Under the pieces are notes generated by a model. The model ran no database searches. It was not told the DNA's origin and saw only the letters and a list, made by a program, of their open reading frames with translations. A DNA stretch of 64,000 nucleotides from Antitrichia curtipendula. Its lineage: Eukaryota; Streptophyta; Bryopsida; Hypnales; Leucodontaceae. Of this stretch, positions 59,011 through 64,000 are shown piece after piece. Numbering within the stretch: the stretch's first letter is position 1; each line of letters opens with the position of its first letter. The position numbers were made by a program, and so were the translations under genes. The stretch spans positions 34,076,322 through 34,140,321 of the forward strand of contig OX579638.1 of NCBI GenBank assembly GCA_951230915.1, written 5' to 3'.

Positions 59011-59214
59011 GGAATCTCTGTACGTCAAGAACTTGCGATAACACAAGCTGGGATGAATGAAAAGTAAGAAGTAAACATTTAACACAGGGATCACGCATGC
59101 AGCCAATAAAGGATACAAGACAGAGAGCCAAAGTGAAGAATGAAGGTGAAGAAGATCGTACGGGCGCATGGATATATAGGTGGGCGAGCACGGGTACGCT
59201 TCTTTGAGCATGTG

Positions 59215-59690
59215 TTCTGGGTGACTTCGGGTCTAGCTTGGGAGACCGCGGGTCCAGGAGGGGGCGACTTTGGGTCCAACATGGGCGACCGCGGGTCCAG
59301 GAGGGGCGACTTCAGGTCGAAGAGGGCGACTTCGGGTCCAAGAAGAGGCGATCGCGGGTCCGAGCGTTCACCCGAGGTCGCCTCAGCCGCGGTCTCCCTT
59401 ATCCACATTCTCCCATACCCGTGTTCTCCTACCCGAGGTCGCCTCCATTCGTGTTCTCCTACCCGCATTCGCCTACACCCGCGTTCTCCTATCCGCACTC
59501 GCCCTTACACGAAGTCGCCCTACCTGAGGTCGCCCTAACACGAAGTCGCCCTACTTGAGGTCGCCCTTACCCCTACCGAAGTCGCCCTACTTGAGGTCGC
59601 CCTACCTGAGGTCGCCCTTACCCCTACCTGAGGTCGCCCTACCTGAGGTCACCCTTACCCCTACCGAAGTCCCCCGTCCACGTCACACCC
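59215..59690. repeat. Right subterminal motif array of copy B
   Basis: More than twenty copies of GGCGACCGCGGGTCC on the left side change to CCTGAGGTCGCCC on the right side, so orientation flips within the array. It occupies both the WCHI3 promoter region and the subterminal zone (180-650 bases from 59872). Confidence 0.82.
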
Positions 59691-60620
59691 GCATGCGCCC
59701 TAAAATGTGCCACGCGGACGCCACATGGCATCCACGTGGCTTAGGTAAAAGGGAGGTAATTTTTTAAAATGTCAAAGGTAAATTTGACTTTATGTGACGT
59801 CGCAGAGGGTTTAGTGGATGTCACGTGACGTCTGTTTGTCGCAATGTCGCCAGGTCGCGCAGAACAACCTTGGAAAAGAGCTGCTTCGCAATCTGCTGGA
59901 GCCGAATTGAGCCGTAAACGAAAGAAAAGTCTGACTAGTGTAGCTATTGGAGCAGGAAGCTCAGGATCAGCTTTGATAAGTCTTTCGGCCGGAGCTGGGG
60001 CATCCACAGTGGACACCCCAGATTTTGAGAGATTTGCAACGATTTGGTCTAAGTTTTAGGCCGAGCATCAAGACTGCTTTCTGTTTAATCAGAATCCGAT
60101 CCCCGTAAACATCAACAAATGTCTTATTGCGAGTGACCAGTTCGTTATTCGGGCACTGCAGAAAGACATCACGGAGGCAGTGAAGAACGAGCTAGTCCAG
60201 CTTATTGACATCAAGTAGCGACAAATTGTTTGTCTGACGCCGGTCAACAAGAAGAATCAGTTGCTCATGAAGAAACCACAAAAATGGGAAGACATCAAGG
60301 ACAACAATTTCATGATTATCAATGGGCAGCACAGTATTACAGCTTCAAAAGAGCTTCAAGTATCTAGTTGTGGAGAGAAGCGGAAAAACAAACTCAAGCA
60401 TTGGAATGCCCTGATTGTTTGGTCCCTGGATCACACTAAACTCCGGAACATATCAAAATTTTACAACTGCACAAATCATCTTAACCATGCCTAACCAACT
60501 TGGGGCAACCAGATCATTGCTTGCCGCAACATCTGGGTAACATACAAATGCCCAGCAGAGAAGATAGGAGAGAATGCAAGACGTTCGAACAAAGCTGTCT
60601 ACAGTCTTGAAAACTATAAG

Positions 60621-60827
60621 GTATGCAGTAGGATTTCCTTGTATCGTCAAGTCGATGATGATGTTGTCGTCAAGTCTTGTATCGGTTCGGCTTGTGGAAG
60701 TCTTCTGCAAAGTGAAGCTGAATTGTCGTGCTTGAATATGAGTAGTTCTGTATCGACGAGTCGAGGATGCCTCCCGCGCAAGTTAATTTGTTGTGTCTTT
60801 GCTAATACCTTTCCGTTCCAATTGCAG
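60621..60827 (+). other. Locus Z intron 1 with family 3 palindromes
   Basis: GTATGC...TTGCAG, 207 bases, phase 0. It contains family 3 palindromes at about 60641-60660 and 60751-60770. It is also open in frame, so retention would not introduce a stop. Confidence 0.7.
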
Positions 60828-62159
60828 AGTTTCATTGACGCAGTCGTTGAGCATTTTCAAAATATAAATCCGGACAAAGATGGTGCCCAAGTAGGTGGAA
60901 CTACAGATCTGAAAAATGAGATCCAGATCATCACGCTGCCAGATGCTCTGTGGGCTTACTAGGAACGATTCCTTACAAAGCACGCGGCAGGCAAAATTAT
61001 TGATCATGTGTCCTTGACTCTTCTGAAGGACATGAAAGGATTTAAAATTAAATCAATGTCGCTGAACCGAGAGTTTTTCAAACACTGTGGCTGGTTCACA
61101 AACCTTGTAATGTTTTTCTAAGGACTCGCACAGCACTTGCTCGGTGAAACACCTAACCGGAAGGCGTTCCATCCAAAGGTCTCGCTCTCGAAGACTAAGA
61201 TTCTAGTGCCCGACAATATTCCATGTCAGGATTGGGTGGAGAAGAGGAAGAAAAAGAAGATCATTCTACAAGATCTGATGGTCGTCAAGCCCTCTCTGGT
61301 GTTCCACGACGTTAATGAAAACGTGATAGACGGGACATGGAGGTTGTAGAAGGCGAGATACAGGTTTACATCGGCCACGTGGGATATGCTGATCACCCTC
61401 CCGAAACCCGCGTACTTTGTGAAGCGTCTGAGGAATGATGCTTTTACATGTCGTGCTAAGGATTTAGAGAAGCTCCATCCGGAGGCTTTGTACATGTTTA
61501 CCCAGTTCATGAAGTTGAAATACCAACTTCCGGAACTTGTAGGAGAGGTTCAGATCAGAGGGCTGGATATTGCTTAGAAGGCATTTGTGACAAGCTCACA
61601 TTACCAGTATCAGCCCCGACAAGTGAATCTTGCAGTTGTTGACATCAGGGAGACGCCGAGAGCAACTGCTACGACTGTCGCTAGTGGCATAGACCCCTTC
61701 CTATACTTGCTCTATCAAAAGATGGAGTCGAGAATGTTCGAGCCAAATGTCTGGCTATTCCTCTTTGATGACAAAGAGGACCTAAGGGCTGCAACAAGTT
61801 TTGTTGCTCTTAAACTCCATGAATATGAGTACGTTGTGTCCATGTACGTACCGTGTAAAGCAGAAATGCTTAACAATGTCACGAATCGGGGGATTGCTCC
61901 TAACGTGCCATTGCTCTTTCTCTTCAAGAAAGATAACGAGTTTGCAACCGCATCTCGACCGCTGATGAAGGATATGTACACAACACCTGCCAACTGTGTA
62001 TACTATCAAGATCCCGCAAGGAATACTGAGGCGAAGTGGAGAATAGAGCCAACAGAGCTTCGTATGGAGTTCTACTTGGATATTCTCCAAGCTTTTGCGA
62101 GACCGGGAGAGAATGTTTTAGGTGTCTTCTCTGAAGCAAAATTTATGCTTGCAGCCAAG

Positions 62160-62319
62160 GTAAGTTGTATTATACATTTTGTTTCTGAAACATTCTCTTA
62201 TATGTTTTGATAATTGATTTTGCTACTATCCTCGAGGCGAGGATAGTGGTTGTCTGCTGAAATTTCCTTTAGAGGAATACAGAGGATTATACTGAACATG
62301 TGTTATCATTTGATTTCAG
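62160..62319 (+). other. Locus Z intron 2 with a family 3 palindrome
   Basis: GTAAGT...TTTCAG, phase 0. The palindrome ACTATCCTCGAGGCGAGGAT lies at about 62224-62248. The exons on both sides read in different absolute frames that this intron reconciles. Confidence 0.82.
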
Positions 62320-62623
62320 ATGTTCGATGCATTTTTCTACAGATTTGTGGATAAGACTAACGTGAAGCCATATCAGCGAGTTTCGTACCTGGCAAGCAAG
62401 ATTGATAAGAGAGATTTTATGTTTTTGAATTCACCGTACTTGCTATTGTATGAAAAACCGCAAAGCCGTGAACCTGTCGTGGTGCATTCTGAATCACCAC
62501 CATCACCACCAATGGTATTGGAATTACCGGTAGCTGTCCCGTTGTTTACAAGTGGAGAGGGAGAGACGGTGAGTCGTCATGTATCTTTTGATTATAGACT
62601 GGAAGGCATCGATGAGTTTGGAA

Positions 62624-62959
62624 CAGGGTTGTCCCCATCACGTCCTGTTCGTCCATCAGGATGTCCGGACGGACGTCAGGATTCAACCCCGGCGCCCGTC
62701 AGGATCAAAATAAATAAATTTTTTTTTTTTTTTTTTTTTTGTGGACGGTCTATCTGGCCGTCCTTGTCGACGGCTGGCCGTCCTTGTGGATGGACGGTCC
62801 GTCCAGGTCGATGGATAGGCCGTCCTCGAAAAAATAAAAAAATAAATTTTTTTTTTTTTTGATCCTGATGCAATTCTGACGCGTCGGGATGCGTCCGGAC
62901 TGACACCGACAGACATCTGGACGTGAAAACCCCACGTCACGTCCGGATAGACAACCCTG
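62624..62959. mobile_element. 336-bp hAT-type MITE in a coding exon of Z
   Basis: CAGGGTTGTC ... GACAACCCTG with the 8-bp duplication GTTTGGAA at 62616-62623 and 62960-62967. The interior has poly-T tracts and short inverted GTCCGGAC and GGCCGTCC words. Removing the element and one duplication (344 bases) restores the Z frame. The termini match hAT copies A and B, so the same transposase may mobilise it. Confidence 0.93.
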
Positions 62960-64000
62960 GTTTGGAACTAACACATTTCAAATTCATACGTGGATGATCT
63001 CTTTCGTCGGGAATGTTCCACCACCCGCGGCTATTGGCGAGGCTGAGTCTGAATCAGCTGCAACAAGCGCTTCTGTTTCCATACACGCACCTGCTGTAGA
63101 AGATGAGGGAGACTACGAAACGGACACAGAATTTGAGAGGCAGCGCGAGGAAGCCTTGAAAGATCAGGAAAACCGTCTAGACGGAGATTTGCCAATGATC
63201 GATGTTTCTGGACATGGACCTTCCAATGTTGGACCTGAGGATGTCAGACCTGAGGATGTTGTCATCAAGAGATCCTAGCCCGCTCAGGTACCTCAAATCC
63301 CAAGGTCCGCCGAAGAAGGACTTGTTGTCCTTAGTGACGATGATGACATCGATCGTTCCCATTCTTCAGACGACGACTCCGAAGACGACAAAGGCATCCT
63401 CCGGGTAAAAGAGATGAAGCCTCTCGTTCTACCATCCGGATCAGTTGTCAAGATTGAGAAGGACTTCTGGCAAAAAGACGCGGAGAAACGGTAGAGGAGA
63501 ATGCTCCGAAGAAAGGAGAAGGAGGACCTCAAAAAGGAACTCAAGAAGGCAGTGGAGAGCAAGACGAAGACTAAGGAGGAGATTCAAAGAATCAAGGAAG
63601 AGTCCCAGGCGCAATACCTGGAGCTGCAGACTCAAATGAAGCAGCTTATTGCGCAAATGCAACCGACCCAGCCGCCAGCCAATACTAAGGATTCTTCCCA
63701 ACATCTGACACCGCAGGTCCCTATGCTCTCCACCTCAGCACCTATCGTTAAGCAAGTGCAAGTACTGGTGTCGGGGCTCCCATATCGTCGAGGCGAGGAT
63801 ATAGAGGTTCACGCCTCTCCGCTCGCGCATGTCGACGTGGTGGCGTGCACCCCTGCATCCCAGCTGCTAAGTGTCCCTTCTCCACAGGACGGAGCCTTCG
63901 AGGTGAAAACCTCTGTTGCCATGGACGTCTCGAAGCCGGGCTAGAAGACAGGCGAGGTGGAGCCTCATCCTCGACTCGAGGGTGCCCCTGATGTCGGGGA

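Larger units (their letters stand above)
51320..59872 (-). mobile_element. hAT element copy B, complete, inserted in locus Z
   Basis: The termini are CAGGGTTGTCTTG and the inverse CAAGGTTGTTCTG, flanked by GAAAAGAG at 51312-51319 and 59873-59880 (8-bp duplication, the hAT size). The insertion splits a codon of Z. It contains, on the minus strand, a hAT transposase (52313-55588), a TTAA MITE and a WCHI gene (57319-59010), plus subterminal motif arrays at both ends. From 51320 to 57358 it is the inverse of copy A without the nested element. Beyond 57358 the copies differ. It carries no kinase. Confidence 0.92.
50638..63944 (+). pseudogene. Locus Z: ParB/DGQHR-like and degenerate DNA methyltransferase-like protein, split by two hAT insertions
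   Basis: Coding runs 50638-51319, resumes at 59881 after a hAT element, and has introns at 60621-60827 and 62160-62319. A MITE occupies 62624-62959, after which the frame continues beyond the window edge. With the insertions removed, the frame is continuous for about 1350 codons with no frameshift, no TGA and 13 in-frame TAR codons. FMIINGQHSITASKEL (near 60320) resembles the DGQHR/ParB-like motif. VNLAVVDIRETP (DPPY expected) and PGENVLGVFSEAKFMLAAK (near 62110; DPFxGSGT expected) sit in the order of a beta-class amino-methyltransferase, but both catalytic motifs are altered. The Glu/Lys-rich tail is probably coiled coil. ParB-methyltransferase pairings are known in phages; here the role is unknown. 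Enzymatic activity looks unlikely. Confidence 0.7.

Noticed and set aside
1..64000. Genome-wide reassignment of TAA/TAG to Gln
   Set aside because: Kinase 1 and both gag-like genes contain no internal TAR over more than 1500 codons and terminate in TAG. Only an element-specific effect or decay remains open.

Overview
This window looks like repeat-dense, plant-type nuclear DNA. Degenerate TTTAGGG tracts occur near 28.6 kb and 43.7-43.9 kb, introns are short GT-AG introns, the intergenic DNA is AT-rich, and hAT, TTAA-type and TG...CA elements are nested in one another. A green-lineage genome (alga or early land plant) is my best guess. No marker gene fixes the taxon and I see no clear cellular housekeeping gene. 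Almost every coding segment belongs to, or sits inside, a mobile element.

Layout. (1) 0.6-17.3 kb: a protein kinase gene (minus) and a coiled-coil gene I call WCHI1 (plus) lie head to head, followed by a hAT transposase gene (plus) and a hAT terminal inverted repeat ending at 17303. A 3.47-kb TG...CA element (10559-14029, 5-bp target duplication) splits the transposase. (2) 17.3-27.9 kb: two TTAA-flanked elements, then a second head-to-head pair, WCHI2 with a RING finger (minus) and a second kinase (plus), ending in another hAT-type terminus at 27850. (3) 29.4-36 kb: locus X, a transposase-like gene with DUF7869-type features, surrounded by an 18-bp palindrome resembling ATCGTGGGATCTCACGAT. 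(4) 36-42.8 kb: locus Y, an X homologue on the minus strand, split by a second TG...CA element (36434-39857) and preceded by a different 19-bp palindrome resembling TATCCTCGAGTCGAGGATA. (5) 43-50 kb: mostly non-coding DNA with a TTAA element, a probable SINE and minisatellites. (6) 50.6-64 kb: locus Z, a long gene with a ParB/DGQHR-like segment and a degenerate beta-class DNA methyltransferase-like segment, split by an 8.55-kb hAT element (51320-59872, 8-bp TSD) and by a 336-bp hAT-type MITE (62624-62959, 8-bp TSD). The 8.55-kb element is an inverted, near-identical copy of the hAT part at 8.07-17.3 kb, but carries a different WCHI gene.

How the parts connect. The hAT elements appear to be modular: transposase, WCHI gene and (in two loci) a divergent kinase, with dense GC-rich motif arrays near the termini and upstream of every gene. 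Loci X, Y and Z are framed by family-specific palindromes that also occur inside their introns. Several genes contain in-frame TAG/TAA at positions where Gln fits: 13 in Z and 3 in X, with no TGA or frameshift in either. This could be decay by C-to-T change at CAG/CAA, stop readthrough, or an element-specific recoding. I cannot decide from sequence alone.
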